Origin: an uncultured Lachnospiraceae bacterium
GTDB lineage: Bacteria; Bacillota; Clostridia; Lachnospirales; Lachnospiraceae
Assembly: GCA_910578795.1 (NCBI GenBank)
Contig: CAJTSD010000003.1
Coordinates: 62,001 to 126,000 of the forward strand
Length of the DNA stretch: 64,000 bases
Reading direction: 5' to 3'
In this document: positions 26,589 to 35,067 of the stretch, piece by piece
Numbering within the stretch: the first letter of the stretch is position 1
Layout of the letters: every line of letters begins with the position of its first letter
Position numbers and translations under genes: made by a program
Notes under the pieces: generated by a model
The model's input: only the letters and a program-made list of their open reading frames with translations
Told to the model about the DNA's origin: nothing
Databases searched by the model: none

Positions 26589-27980
26589 ATGATGAAATCA
26601 GATACAATTGCGGCAGTTGCTACGGCAATGAGCGATTCGGGAATTGGTATTATAAGGATTAGCGGTGATGAGGCAATCCAAATTGCCGATAGGATTTATC
26701 GTTCAAAGTCAGGAAAGAAAAGACTTGTGAATGTAGAAAGCCATACAGTTCACTATGGATTTATTTATGACAAGGATGAGTTGATTGATGAAGTTATGGT
26801 TGTTGTAATGAAAGCGCCAAATACGTATACAAGGGAGGATACGGTGGAGATTGACTGTCATGGCGGTATTCTTGTAATGACAAAAATTTTGGAAACTGTG
26901 ATAAAAAACGGATGCCGTATGGCACAACCGGGGGAATTTACAAAGCGGGCATTCCTAAATGGAAGGATTGATTTATCAAAAGCAGAGGCTGTCATGGATT
27001 TAATTCATTCAAAAAATGAATTTGCCTTGAAATCATCAGTGAAACAGTTAAAGGGTTCAGTTTCTGATCAGGTAAAGTTTTTGCGGGATGAGATTTTGTA
27101 TGAGATTGCGTTTATAGAATCGGCGCTTGATGATCCGGAGCATATTAGTCTTGACGGATACCGGGAAAAGCTGGAGGAAAAGACGTTATCCGTAAAGGCT
27201 GATTTGAAAAAACTGGTTGACAGTGCGGATAACGGAAAGCTCTTAAAAGACGGCATTAATACGGTAATCGTGGGAAAGCCCAATGTTGGGAAATCTTCAC
27301 TTTTGAATTTACTTGTTGGTGAAGAGCGGGCGATTGTAACAAGTGTGGCAGGTACGACGCGCGATACGCTTGAGGAATCAATAAAGCTAAATGGTGTGGG
27401 ATTGAATATTATTGATACGGCAGGTATCCGTGATACGAGTGACGAGGTGGAACGGATTGGTGTTGAGAAGGCGAGGAATTATGCAAATAATGCCGATTTG
27501 ATTATTTATGTGGTTGACGCTTCACGGAAATTGGATGAAAATGATGAAGAGATTATAAAGCTGATTGCCAGTAAAAAAGTGATTGTGCTGTTGAATAAAA
27601 CGGATTTGACGCAGGTGGTTGATGAGGACGAATTTATGACACTTGTGTCAGAAAATAAGGATTTACGTATTATTAAAACATCCACTAAGGAGAATGTTGG
27701 AATTGACGCATTTGAGAATGCAATTAAGGAAATGTTTTTTGGCGGTGAGATTGCGGTCAACGATGAAATTTATATTACAAACGGGAGACATAAAGAGGCA
27801 TTGATGGAGGCATATACAAGTATGGACTTTGTGCTTGGCAGTCTTGCCGATGATATGCCAGAAGATTTTTATTCGATTGATTTGATGAATGCCTATGCTT
27901 CTCTAGGGAGAATTATCGGAGAAGAGGTTGGGGACGATCTTGTCAATGAGATATTTAGCAAATTCTGTATGGGAAAATAA
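26589..27980 (+). CDS. mnmE: tRNA modification GTPase MnmE (TrmE)
   Basis: A 463-residue protein with the formyl-THF-binding N-terminal domain (DTIAAVATAMSDSGIGIIRISG), the inserted GTPase domain with G1 GKPNVGKSSLL, G3 DTAG and G4 NKTD, and the C-terminal helical domain ending FCMGK. In the terminal CxGK motif the variable residue is Met. With MnmG it installs carboxymethylaminomethyl groups at U34 of several tRNAs. It carries one copy of the TGACAC-TT-GTGTCA palindrome at 27637-27650. Confidence 0.97.
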   Translation: MMKSDTIAAVATAMSDSGIGIIRISGDEAIQIADRIYRSKSGKKRLVNVESHTVHYGFIYDKDELIDEVMVVVMKAPNTYTREDTVEIDCHGGILVMTKILETVIKNGCRMAQPGEFTKRAFLNGRIDLSKAEAVMDLIHSKNEFALKSSVKQLKGSVSDQVKFLRDEILYEIAFIESALDDPEHISLDGYREKLEEKTLSVKADLKKLVDSADNGKLLKDGINTVIVGKPNVGKSSLLNLLVGEERAIVTSVAGTTRDTLEESIKLNGVGLNIIDTAGIRDTSDEVERIGVEKARNYANNADLIIYVVDASRKLDENDEEIIKLIASKKVIVLLNKTDLTQVVDEDEFMTLVSENKDLRIIKTSTKENVGIDAFENAIKEMFFGGEIAVNDEIYITNGRHKEALMEAYTSMDFVLGSLADDMPEDFYSIDLMNAYASLGRIIGEEVGDDLVNEIFSKFCMGK

Positions 27981-28053
27981 CAAATTTGACGTGTATGAAA
28001 TTATATAATACAATGGTACTGTTTGGGAAGTATAGGAAAGAGGGACTGGCAGA

Positions 28054-29964
28054 ATGTCTGAAATCAGGGAAAAAGTAGATGTATGTGTGGTAGGTGCAGG
28101 TCATGCGGGCTGTGAGGCAGCGCTTGCGTGTGCGAGAATGGGGATGGAAACGGTTATTTTTACAGTAAGTGTGGATAGTATTGCTTTAATGCCGTGTAAT
28201 CCAAATATCGGCGGTTCGTCAAAGGGGCATTTGGTACGTGAAATTGATGCGCTTGGCGGTGAAATGGGCAAGGTGATTGATAAAACGTTTATTCAGTCAA
28301 AGATGTTGAATGTTTCAAAGGGTCCTGCGGTGCATTCACTTCGGGCGCAGGCAGATAAAGCAGAGTATTCACGGGCAATGCGCAAAGTGCTTGAAAATCA
28401 GGAACATTTAACGATTAAGCAGTCAGAGGTTGTGGAACTTTTGGCAGAAGATTTGTCCACGGACAAATTGTCCGTTGTGGAAGGACAATATGATAAAAAA
28501 ATAACAGGTGTAAAAACTTACACGGGCGCTGTTTATGAGGCAAAAGCAGTTATTCTTTGTACAGGGACTTATTTAAAAGCACGCTGTCTTTGTGGGGAAG
28601 CGATTACATATACGGGACCGAATGGTCTGCAGGCGGCAAATTATCTGACGGATTCTTTGATATCTCTTGGTGTGGAGATGCGGCGGTTTAAGACGGGAAC
28701 GCCTGCAAGAATGGATAAACGATCAATCAATTTTGACAAAATGGAGGAGCAGCTTGGAGATGAAAAGGTTGTTCCGTTTTCATTTTCAACAGATCCGAAG
28801 GATGTACAGATTGATCAGGTTTCCTGCTGGTTAACGTATACGAATCAAAAAACGCATGACATTATCCGGGCAAATCTTGACCGTTCTCCGATTTATGCAG
28901 GCATTATTGAAGGAACAGGACCACGTTATTGTCCGTCTATCGAGGACAAAGTGGTGAAATTTGCGGATAAAGAACGGCATCAGGTTTTTATTGAACCGGA
29001 AGGGCTTCATACAAATGAGATGTATGTAGGAGGGATGAGTTCTTCGTTGCCAGAGGATGTGCAGCTTGCAATGTATCGTACAGTACCAGGGCTTGAGCAT
29101 TGTAAGATAGTCAAAAATGCTTATGCGATTGAATATGACTGTATCAATCCAGAACAGCTTTATCCGACTCTTGAATTTAAAAGGATTTTAGGACTTTTCA
29201 GCGGTGGACAGTTTAATGGGAGCAGCGGTTATGAAGAAGCGGCGGCACAGGGTTTAATTGCCGGAATCAATGCTGCACTTTTTATTCAAGAAAAGGAGCA
29301 GATTATAATTGACCGCTCTCAGGCTTATATAGGTGTGCTGATTGATGATTTGGTGACAAAGGAAAATTTTGAGCCGTATCGAATGATGACTTCACGTGCG
29401 GAATACAGGCTTTTGCTGCGTCAGGATAATGCAGATTTGCGGCTTAGGGAAATTGGTTTTCAGGTAGGACTTGTTTCAAAAATTGAGATGGATGAAATGC
29501 TTGCAAAGAAGTATATGACGGAAAAAGAGATTGAGCGGTTAAAAAATATTTCTATTGGCGCATCGCGGGAATATCAGGATTTTTTGATTTCCCATGGAAG
29601 CTCACCATTAAAGACAAGCGCTACACTTGCCGAGTTGATGTGTCGTCCAGAGCTTTCTTATGAAGCTTTGGCTGCAATTGATAAGGAGCGGAAATGGCTC
29701 CCTGATAATGTGATTGAACAGGTGAATATAGAGATTAAGTATGAAGGTTATATCAGCAGACAGTTAAAGCAGGTAGAGCAGTATAAAAAAATGGAGCAGA
29801 AAAAGATACCGGCGGATATAGATTATGATGCGATTGGAAGCCTGCGGCTTGAGGCAAGACAAAAATTAAAGAAAATGAAGCCTGTATCGGTTGGACAGGC
29901 TTCGCGGATTAGCGGGGTTTCACCGGCGGATATATCGGTTCTTTTAGTATATTTGAGAGGTTAA
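28054..29964 (+). CDS. mnmG: tRNA uridine-5-carboxymethylaminomethyl synthesis enzyme MnmG (GidA)
   Basis: A 636-residue flavoprotein, the usual length. It has the FAD-binding motif VVGAGHAGCEAALACARMG, NPNIGGSSKGHLVREIDALGG, GTYLKARCLCGE and the C-terminal helical region with GYISRQLKQVEQYKKME, needed to bind MnmE and tRNA. ATG 28054 follows GAGGG. It is cotranscribed with mnmE, 73 bases downstream. Confidence 0.97.
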   Translation: MSEIREKVDVCVVGAGHAGCEAALACARMGMETVIFTVSVDSIALMPCNPNIGGSSKGHLVREIDALGGEMGKVIDKTFIQSKMLNVSKGPAVHSLRAQADKAEYSRAMRKVLENQEHLTIKQSEVVELLAEDLSTDKLSVVEGQYDKKITGVKTYTGAVYEAKAVILCTGTYLKARCLCGEAITYTGPNGLQAANYLTDSLISLGVEMRRFKTGTPARMDKRSINFDKMEEQLGDEKVVPFSFSTDPKDVQIDQVSCWLTYTNQKTHDIIRANLDRSPIYAGIIEGTGPRYCPSIEDKVVKFADKERHQVFIEPEGLHTNEMYVGGMSSSLPEDVQLAMYRTVPGLEHCKIVKNAYAIEYDCINPEQLYPTLEFKRILGLFSGGQFNGSSGYEEAAAQGLIAGINAALFIQEKEQIIIDRSQAYIGVLIDDLVTKENFEPYRMMTSRAEYRLLLRQDNADLRLREIGFQVGLVSKIEMDEMLAKKYMTEKEIERLKNISIGASREYQDFLISHGSSPLKTSATLAELMCRPELSYEALAAIDKERKWLPDNVIEQVNIEIKYEGYISRQLKQVEQYKKMEQKKIPADIDYDAIGSLRLEARQKLKKMKPVSVGQASRISGVSPADISVLLVYLRG

Positions 29965-29987
29965 TGTGAAATCAGAGCGTTTATATG

Positions 29988-30015
29988 ACAAATTTGTACA
30001 GAAGTACAAATTTGT
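29988..30015. repeat. 28-base inverted repeat between mnmG and rsmG
   Basis: A perfect 12-bp inverted repeat (ACAAATTTGTAC and its complement, AGAA loop) with no T-run after it, so it is not a standard terminator. Each arm is itself nearly palindromic. It lies about 65 bases before rsmG and could be an operator or mRNA processing site. Confidence 0.65.
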
Positions 30016-30080
30016 AAGTGATTTTAAAAGTTATAGTATGATAGATGTATTACAAAATATATTACAAAAAGAGGTAACAG

Positions 30081-30809
30081 ATGGATTTTGAAAAATATGA
30101 CCTTACTCATTTCAAAAACGGACTGGCGGAGTTTGGAGTAATACCGAATGAGTTTCAGCTTAGGCAGTTTATGCAGTATTATGAGCTTTTGATTGAATGG
30201 AACGGTTTTATGAATTTGACGGCCATTACGGAATTTGAAGAGGTTTGCACAAAGCATTTTTTAGACAGTCTTTCACTCTGTAAGGCGATTGATTGTCAAA
30301 AAGAGCTTTCCGTAATGGATATTGGGACAGGTGCGGGGTTTCCGGGAATTCCGTTGAAAATTGTTTTTCCGAATTTGAAAATTACTTTATTGGATTCTTT
30401 GGGAAAACGGGTGAAGTTTCTGAATGAAGTGATTGAAAAGCTTGGTTTGAATCATATTGATGCGATACATGGGAGAGCAGAGGATTTTGCAAAGCCGGAT
30501 TTGCTTCGGGAGCAATTTGATGTCTGCGTTTCGCGTGCAGTTGCAAATTTGTCATCATTGTCGGAATATTGTATCCCTTATGTAAAAGTAGGCGGTTTAT
30601 TTATTTCATATAAATCGGAAAAGAGTACGGAAGAGGTGACTTCTGCTGAAAAAGCGGTTGGTTTGCTAGGGGGAGCATTTGGAAAACAGTTTGACTTTGT
30701 TTTGCCTAACTCTGATATTTACAGAACTCTTGTTGTGATTGAAAAAATGAAAGCTACGCCAAAAAAATATCCGCGCAAAGCCGGACTTCCAACAAGGGAT
30801 CCATTATAA
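30081..30809 (+). CDS. rsmG: 16S rRNA (guanine-527-N7)-methyltransferase RsmG (GidB)
   Basis: A 242-residue Rossmann methyltransferase with SAM-binding motif VMDIGTGAGFPGIPLKI, the GRAEDFA acidic loop and FDVCVSRAVANLSSLSEYCIPYVKVGG. It methylates G527 in the 530 loop of 16S rRNA. ATG 30081 follows AGAGG. Position after mnmG matches the conserved origin gene order. Confidence 0.96.
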   Translation: MDFEKYDLTHFKNGLAEFGVIPNEFQLRQFMQYYELLIEWNGFMNLTAITEFEEVCTKHFLDSLSLCKAIDCQKELSVMDIGTGAGFPGIPLKIVFPNLKITLLDSLGKRVKFLNEVIEKLGLNHIDAIHGRAEDFAKPDLLREQFDVCVSRAVANLSSLSEYCIPYVKVGGLFISYKSEKSTEEVTSAEKAVGLLGGAFGKQFDFVLPNSDIYRTLVVIEKMKATPKKYPRKAGLPTRDPL

Positions 30810-30879
30810 AAGAACTGTTATAATTAATAAAGGGGTGTATTACAAAAAGAGTATGATATTTTTATGAGGGGGATTGTAG

Positions 30880-31503
30880 ATGTATAATAAGGAAATTCTT
30901 CGGATGCAGGAAACAGAGCGGAAACGGATTGCGGAAAAATTGCATGATGATACGGTACAGGATATTATCTGTTTATCGCAAAAGCTTGAACTTGCGATGC
31001 TTTATATGGATAAGGATCTTGTTCAGGCAAAGCTTGAGCTTGCCTTGGCAAAAAAGCAAATTCGTGTCATTATGGATGGTGTGCGTGATACGATTTATGA
31101 TCTGCGTCCTATGATTTTAGATGATATTGGATATGACGCAGCGTTTGGTCGCTTGCGTGATATGCTGATTGAAAAAGGATATGATGTACATTTTGATGTG
31201 GATAATGTCAGTATGACGGACGGCGTCACAGCGTTGTCCGTTTACCGCATTGTAAATGAAGCTTGTCGAAATATTGTAAAGCATTCGCAGGCAAAGAAGG
31301 TATTTGTTTTTGTGAAATTTAACGGTGATAAAATAAATGTTACGATTGCGGACGACGGTGTTGGTTTTAACAGTCAGAAAAAGGGTAAGCATTTTGGGCT
31401 TTCTTTTATGAAAGAGCGGGTTGAACTGTTATCTGGAGAGATGGAAATTATTTCGAATGAAAGAGGTACATCAATACATATTATGATACCGGTTTCAACT
31501 TAA
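30880..31503 (+). CDS. Soluble NarL-type sensor histidine kinase (DegS-like)
   Basis: A 207-residue protein with no membrane segment and no recognisable sensor domain. The HisKA_3 dimerisation helix contains ERKRIAEKLHDDTVQD with phospho-acceptor H22, and the HATPase domain has VNEACRNIVKHSQAKKV and IADDGVGF...HFGLSFMKERVELLSG. Such short kinases depend on a partner or act as cytosolic sensors, as DegS does. It is 44 bases upstream of its response regulator, and the two clearly form a pair. ATG 30880 has GAGGGGG upstream. Confidence 0.93.
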   Translation: MYNKEILRMQETERKRIAEKLHDDTVQDIICLSQKLELAMLYMDKDLVQAKLELALAKKQIRVIMDGVRDTIYDLRPMILDDIGYDAAFGRLRDMLIEKGYDVHFDVDNVSMTDGVTALSVYRIVNEACRNIVKHSQAKKVFVFVKFNGDKINVTIADDGVGFNSQKKGKHFGLSFMKERVELLSGEMEIISNERGTSIHIMIPVST

Positions 31504-31547
31504 AATTAGTATGGTAAACGACAAAAGTATAGAATGGGGTTTTTTAA

Positions 31548-32192
31548 ATGATTCGTGTTATGATAGCGGATGACCACAAGATGGTTCGGGAAGGATTAAA
31601 GAGTCTGATAGAATTTGATGAAAATATATGTGTTGTTGAGGAAGCAGATAACGGAACGGAGTGCATTGATAAGCTGAGTAATAACAATATTGATGTTCTG
31701 CTTCTTGATATTAATATGCCGGAAATTAGTGGAATGGAGGTTTTGGATATTCTTGTGAAAAAGAAGGTTTATCCTAAAATTCTGATGCTTACGGTACACA
31801 GTGAAATAGAGTATTTAATAAAGTCCATTGATATGGGAGCGGACGGATATTTGCTCAAGGATTCGGACTCGCATGAATTGATTCGGGCAATCCATTGTGT
31901 ATATCAGGGTGAGAAGTTTATACAACCCAGTCTTATTCCGCTTTTAAATTCAAGGTTAATTTCACTTGATATGGATAAGGAGAAGATTAATGCTCTTTCT
32001 AGTAGGGAGCTTGAGGTATTGCGTCTTGTGTCTGTTGGATTTTTGAATAAAGATATTGCCAGTAAGCTCTATATTAGCGAACGAACGGTGAAAAATCATT
32101 TGTTTAATATTTTTAAAAAGATTGGCTGCACCGACAGGACGCAGGCGGCAATTTTTTGTATTCGGAATAGATTGGTTTCATTGGATGGGTAA
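31548..32192 (+). CDS. NarL/FixJ-family response regulator (DegU-like)
   Basis: A 214-residue protein with a receiver domain (D8-D9, phosphoacceptor D54 in LLLDINMPEISG, GYLLKD lysine) and a LuxR-type helix-turn-helix (LSSRELEVLRLVSVGFLNKDIASKLYISERTVKNHLFNIFKKIG). Partner of the preceding kinase. Targets cannot be read from the window. In B. subtilis noc occupies the interval between rsmG and parA; no Noc homologue occurs here. Confidence 0.94.
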   Translation: MIRVMIADDHKMVREGLKSLIEFDENICVVEEADNGTECIDKLSNNNIDVLLLDINMPEISGMEVLDILVKKKVYPKILMLTVHSEIEYLIKSIDMGADGYLLKDSDSHELIRAIHCVYQGEKFIQPSLIPLLNSRLISLDMDKEKINALSSRELEVLRLVSVGFLNKDIASKLYISERTVKNHLFNIFKKIGCTDRTQAAIFCIRNRLVSLDG

Positions 32193-32206
32193 ACGATGCG
32201 GGAGCA

Positions 32207-34051
32207 CTATTTGGATTGGCAGACATAAAAAGAAGGTTGGAAACGGGTTTTGGTTTCCGACCTTTGTATGTATTTTTTAAATTCCCCGGATTCATAATGA
32301 ATACTGAAATTTTTATATTGGTTCATTTTGTAAAAATTACTGATAATTTGGTTTGCAGTTGTTTCTGCATTGTTTTTTGTTGTATCAATTAAGATTACAA
32401 TTTGTTGTGAGCTTGAAAATCGGGTGGTCATGTCGCTGTTTTTTAGACATGGAATAATTGCTAATACGGCGCCGATGGAAACATTTAATGACTTTAAAAT
32501 CTCATCGTTTGTTTTTTGTGCCTCCAGCCGTTTGTAAAAGACGGAAATAATTTCATCCAATTCTTCTTTACTGACTGTGCCGCAGAGGAAGCATACAAAT
32601 TCGTTGCTGTCACCGCGGTAGAGGATTTTGTCATCACATACGGAGTCTAAAAGGTGCGCCACTGTTTTCAAATATAAGTCGCCGCGTACTAAACCATGTT
32701 TTCCATTAACGGTCTGTAAGGCATCAACGTCTATAAGCAGCAGACAGCCATTGCCGTTGGTAAGGTACAGTTCCAAAAGATGTTCTCCATGTGATTTGTT
32801 GTAAATTCCTGTCAATAAATCCAAGTCTTTTTCTGCGAAGCTTCCTGTGTTTTTCAAGAGTTTTTGTAAAACCTGATTTGCCATATTGCTTTTTTCCGTA
32901 GTGCTATATAACTCCGGAGAAAGTTCCTGAAGGCGATTTTCTTTGATGATTTTGAGAAACGCGTCAGCCATTGTGGGATCAAACTGTGTTGCACTGCAGT
33001 GTTCAATTTCTTGGAGAATGGTTTCCTCCGTAAGGTGTTTTCTATAGATATGGTTGATTGCCATTGCGTCGTAAGCGTCTGCAACGCAGATTAGGCGTGC
33101 AACGTAGGGGATTTCGTCGCCCTTTAGTCCTTCGGGGTATCCGCGTCCGTCGTAGCGTTCGTGGTGATATTTTGCGCCGACATTAAGGTCTTGTACACTT
33201 TCAATGTCTTTTAAAATTTCGCCGCCGACAATGGTGTGCATTTTCATCAAGGAAAGTTCTTCGTTGGTGAGTTTTTCCGGTTTATTTAAAATGTTGTCGG
33301 GTACGCCGATTTTGCCAATGTCATGAAGCAGTGCAATGTAGCGGATTTTTTCCATTTGTTCTTGCGGGAGTCCGAGTTCCTTTGCGAGTGCTGCGGAGTA
33401 TTCAAAAACGCGTTGGGAATGCCCTTTTGTGTACTGGTCTTTTGCGTCGATGGTGTTGACAATGGTCATGATGGTCTGAAAGGTCAACTGTTGGTTCTGC
33501 CTGTTTTTTTCCTCAAGCGCAATCATAAATTCTTTGTTTTGAATGGTGATACGGTCGTAAATCTTTGTCGCGGTGTAGCAGCCGCCAAAGCACAACGCAA
33601 TCAGTGCAAGCTGGATTTCCGCCTCTTTGCTTGTTTTGAGGTTGATTTCCCCGTTGACAAACTGCATTGCCACGAAGTAGATGTTGACGAGCATGGAAGC
33701 AATTCCCGTGTATAAAATCAGCTTTGGCTGGTGGTAGAGGATAAGCAGCGAGAGCAGCGGCAGTATGTAGCTGAATACCATGTTGGTGCTGCCGGTAATC
33801 ATGCTGAATAAGTACATCACAAAGTAGCCGACTACGATATAGATTTTTAGCTGTTCGGAGTCGGGTTTTTTTTTGTACTGGTAGATGCAATAAGCGCATG
33901 GTAGGATGGTGCATATCAAAAATACGACGACGTAGCCTGCTGTCCGTGCGCCTTTGAGGTATTCGCCGATGTATGAGATGAATAGTACAAGAGCAATGAT
34001 TGACCAGCCTGTCATTAAGCTTCCGTTGATTTTTTTCGTTTCTGCTTCCAT
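32207..34051 (-). CDS. Membrane HD-GYP phosphodiesterase with a degenerate C-terminal GGDEF domain
   Basis: A 614-residue protein. About six membrane helices (residues 14-165) are followed by a coiled segment, then an HD-GYP domain (about 200-370) with HDIGKIGVPDNIL and HHERYDGRGYPEGLKG intact. HD-GYP domains hydrolyse cyclic di-GMP. A GGDEF-like domain follows (about 440-575) with DVDALQTVNGKHGLVRGD, but the active-site motif is RGDSNEF, so cyclase activity is unlikely and a binding or regulatory role is more plausible. HD-GYP before GGDEF is the less common order. The last codons overlap a terminator hairpin shared with the convergent regulator gene. Confidence 0.92.
   Translation of the reverse strand: MEAETKKINGSLMTGWSIIALVLFISYIGEYLKGARTAGYVVVFLICTILPCAYCIYQYKKKPDSEQLKIYIVVGYFVMYLFSMITGSTNMVFSYILPLLSLLILYHQPKLILYTGIASMLVNIYFVAMQFVNGEINLKTSKEAEIQLALIALCFGGCYTATKIYDRITIQNKEFMIALEEKNRQNQQLTFQTIMTIVNTIDAKDQYTKGHSQRVFEYSAALAKELGLPQEQMEKIRYIALLHDIGKIGVPDNILNKPEKLTNEELSLMKMHTIVGGEILKDIESVQDLNVGAKYHHERYDGRGYPEGLKGDEIPYVARLICVADAYDAMAINHIYRKHLTEETILQEIEHCSATQFDPTMADAFLKIIKENRLQELSPELYSTTEKSNMANQVLQKLLKNTGSFAEKDLDLLTGIYNKSHGEHLLELYLTNGNGCLLLIDVDALQTVNGKHGLVRGDLYLKTVAHLLDSVCDDKILYRGDSNEFVCFLCGTVSKEELDEIISVFYKRLEAQKTNDEILKSLNVSIGAVLAIIPCLKNSDMTTRFSSSQQIVILIDTTKNNAETTANQIISNFYKMNQYKNFSIHYESGEFKKYIQRSETKTRFQPSFYVCQSK
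32233..32264. terminator. Bidirectional terminator inside the 3' end of the HD-GYP gene
   Basis: A 12-bp stem AAGGTTGGAAAC/GTTTCCGACCTT with one G-T pair. T-rich sequence follows on both strands (CTTCTTTTTATG on the minus strand). It lies 15-58 bases before the stop codon of the minus-strand gene and just after the stop of the plus-strand regulator gene. Confidence 0.7.
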
Positions 34052-34233
34052 AAAAGGTTCTCCGTTTTCTTTTGATTATTTTTATGGTAACATATAGAAA
34101 ATGTAGCCGCAAAGAATTTTGTGGGAAGATTTAAAAGGATTTTGGGATAAAAAAATTGTTTGTAAAAGCGTGGAAATATGGTAAGATAATTTTTGTGGAT
34201 ATGTTAAAAAAATGGAAGGATGTATGTGGAAAA

Positions 34234-34578
34234 ATGGTGTTGTACAGACCTGTGGGGACGAAGGAATTGGAGCTGATTAAAGAGAGCGGGTATTTAAAAT
34301 TTCCGCCAAGACTGCCGGAGCAGCCGATTTTTTATCCGGTGTTGAATGAAAAATATGCTGCGGAAATCGCGGGGCGGTGGAATGTGCAGTATAATGATGA
34401 CCATAAAGGGTATGTGACGCGGTTTGAGGTTGATGATGTGTACGCTGCGCAGTTTGAGGTGCATACGGTCGGGGCGGAGTATCATCAGGAGCTGTGGGTT
34501 CCGGCGGAAGAGTTGGAAACGTTTAATGGGCATATTGTTGGGGGGATTGAGGTGGTTTGTTCGTTTTCAGGGGATTGA
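34234..34578 (+). CDS. Small protein of the type often annotated as ADP-ribosylation/crystallin J1
   Basis: A 114-residue protein starting MVLYRPVGTKELELIKESG; upstream in-frame ATGs (34156, 34201) add residues that do not look native. The conserved pattern LYRPVG.KELELI..S....FPPRLPEQPIFYPVLNE.YA..IA..WN, GYVTRFEV, QFEVHTVG and HQELWVPAEEL..FN.HIVG.IEV is found in a small family whose database label derives from a remote resemblance to ADP-ribosylation proteins. The actual function is unknown. It is immediately followed by a frameshifted gene remnant. Confidence 0.75.
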   Translation: MVLYRPVGTKELELIKESGYLKFPPRLPEQPIFYPVLNEKYAAEIAGRWNVQYNDDHKGYVTRFEVDDVYAAQFEVHTVGAEYHQELWVPAEELETFNGHIVGGIEVVCSFSGD

Positions 34579-34835
34579 GAGAAAAATCATTGACAAAGAG
34601 GTTTTGTCGATTTTTGGGTTTGAAAATGAAGTATTAAAACAATGCGGTATTGCGAAGGAACGGTTTCATAAAGTCTGGGGGGGTTCAGTGGGAAGGTGTG
34701 TATCAGGAGATTGCGCAGCGGTTTGCGGACAAGAAGAAGATTTGGAAAAACGGGATGCATTTTCAGTACTTTATCTTGGTCTGCCCTGTTTTCCATGCGA
34801 ACAAGGTTCGCATTGCGCTAAGTCATGAAAATTGA
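34574..34835 (+). pseudogene. Frameshifted small gene remnant, interrupted at a run of seven G
   Basis: Frame one reads ...FGFENEVLKQCGIAKERFHKVWG and frame two continues VQWEGVYQEIAQRFADKKKIWKNGMHF...HANKVRIALSHEN. The switch occurs at the G7 run at 34677-34683; removing one G joins them into a single continuous frame. Neither half has a convincing start or ribosome binding site. It may be a decayed gene, a phase-variable gene or a sequencing error. The end abuts the truncated TnpW-like gene on the other strand. The protein is not recognised. Confidence 0.55.
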
Positions 34836-34974
34836 CACGTTTTAGATTATCCTCTACGCTTTGGGTACTGGTAACAGAAAAGTGTACCTCAACGAAATAC
34901 CTTGTTTTGTCAAGATTTTGTTGTAAACAGGGCTTAATTCGTCCTGAGGTGTTGGTATGAACATTGTCGCTCAT
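34771..34974 (-). mobile_element. TnpW-like transposon-encoded small protein, probably 3'-truncated
   Basis: A 67-residue reading frame with an excellent AAGGAGG site three bases before ATG 34974. The middle part (YFVEVHFSVTSTQSVEDNLKRV) matches the pattern Y.V.VHFS.TS.ESMEDKL.R(V/L)I of TnpW proteins carried by conjugative transposons of Firmicutes. After NLKRV the sequence departs from the family and runs through the opposite-strand pseudogene, so the natural 3' end seems lost, putting a junction near 34835-34845. No other transposon gene is nearby. Confidence 0.55.
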
Positions 34975-35067
34975 GTTCCTCCTTAATGGAAAAAATAGAG
35001 TATATAGATTTCAGTTACTATATACTCTAATGCTGTTACTATATTTGATTTTGATTGAAACGTTAAA

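Noticed and set aside
34156..34233. N-terminal extension of the crystallin-J1-like protein
   Set aside because: The extra 26 residues are unlike the family, and a purine-rich site (TGTGGAAAA) precedes the internal ATG at 34234.
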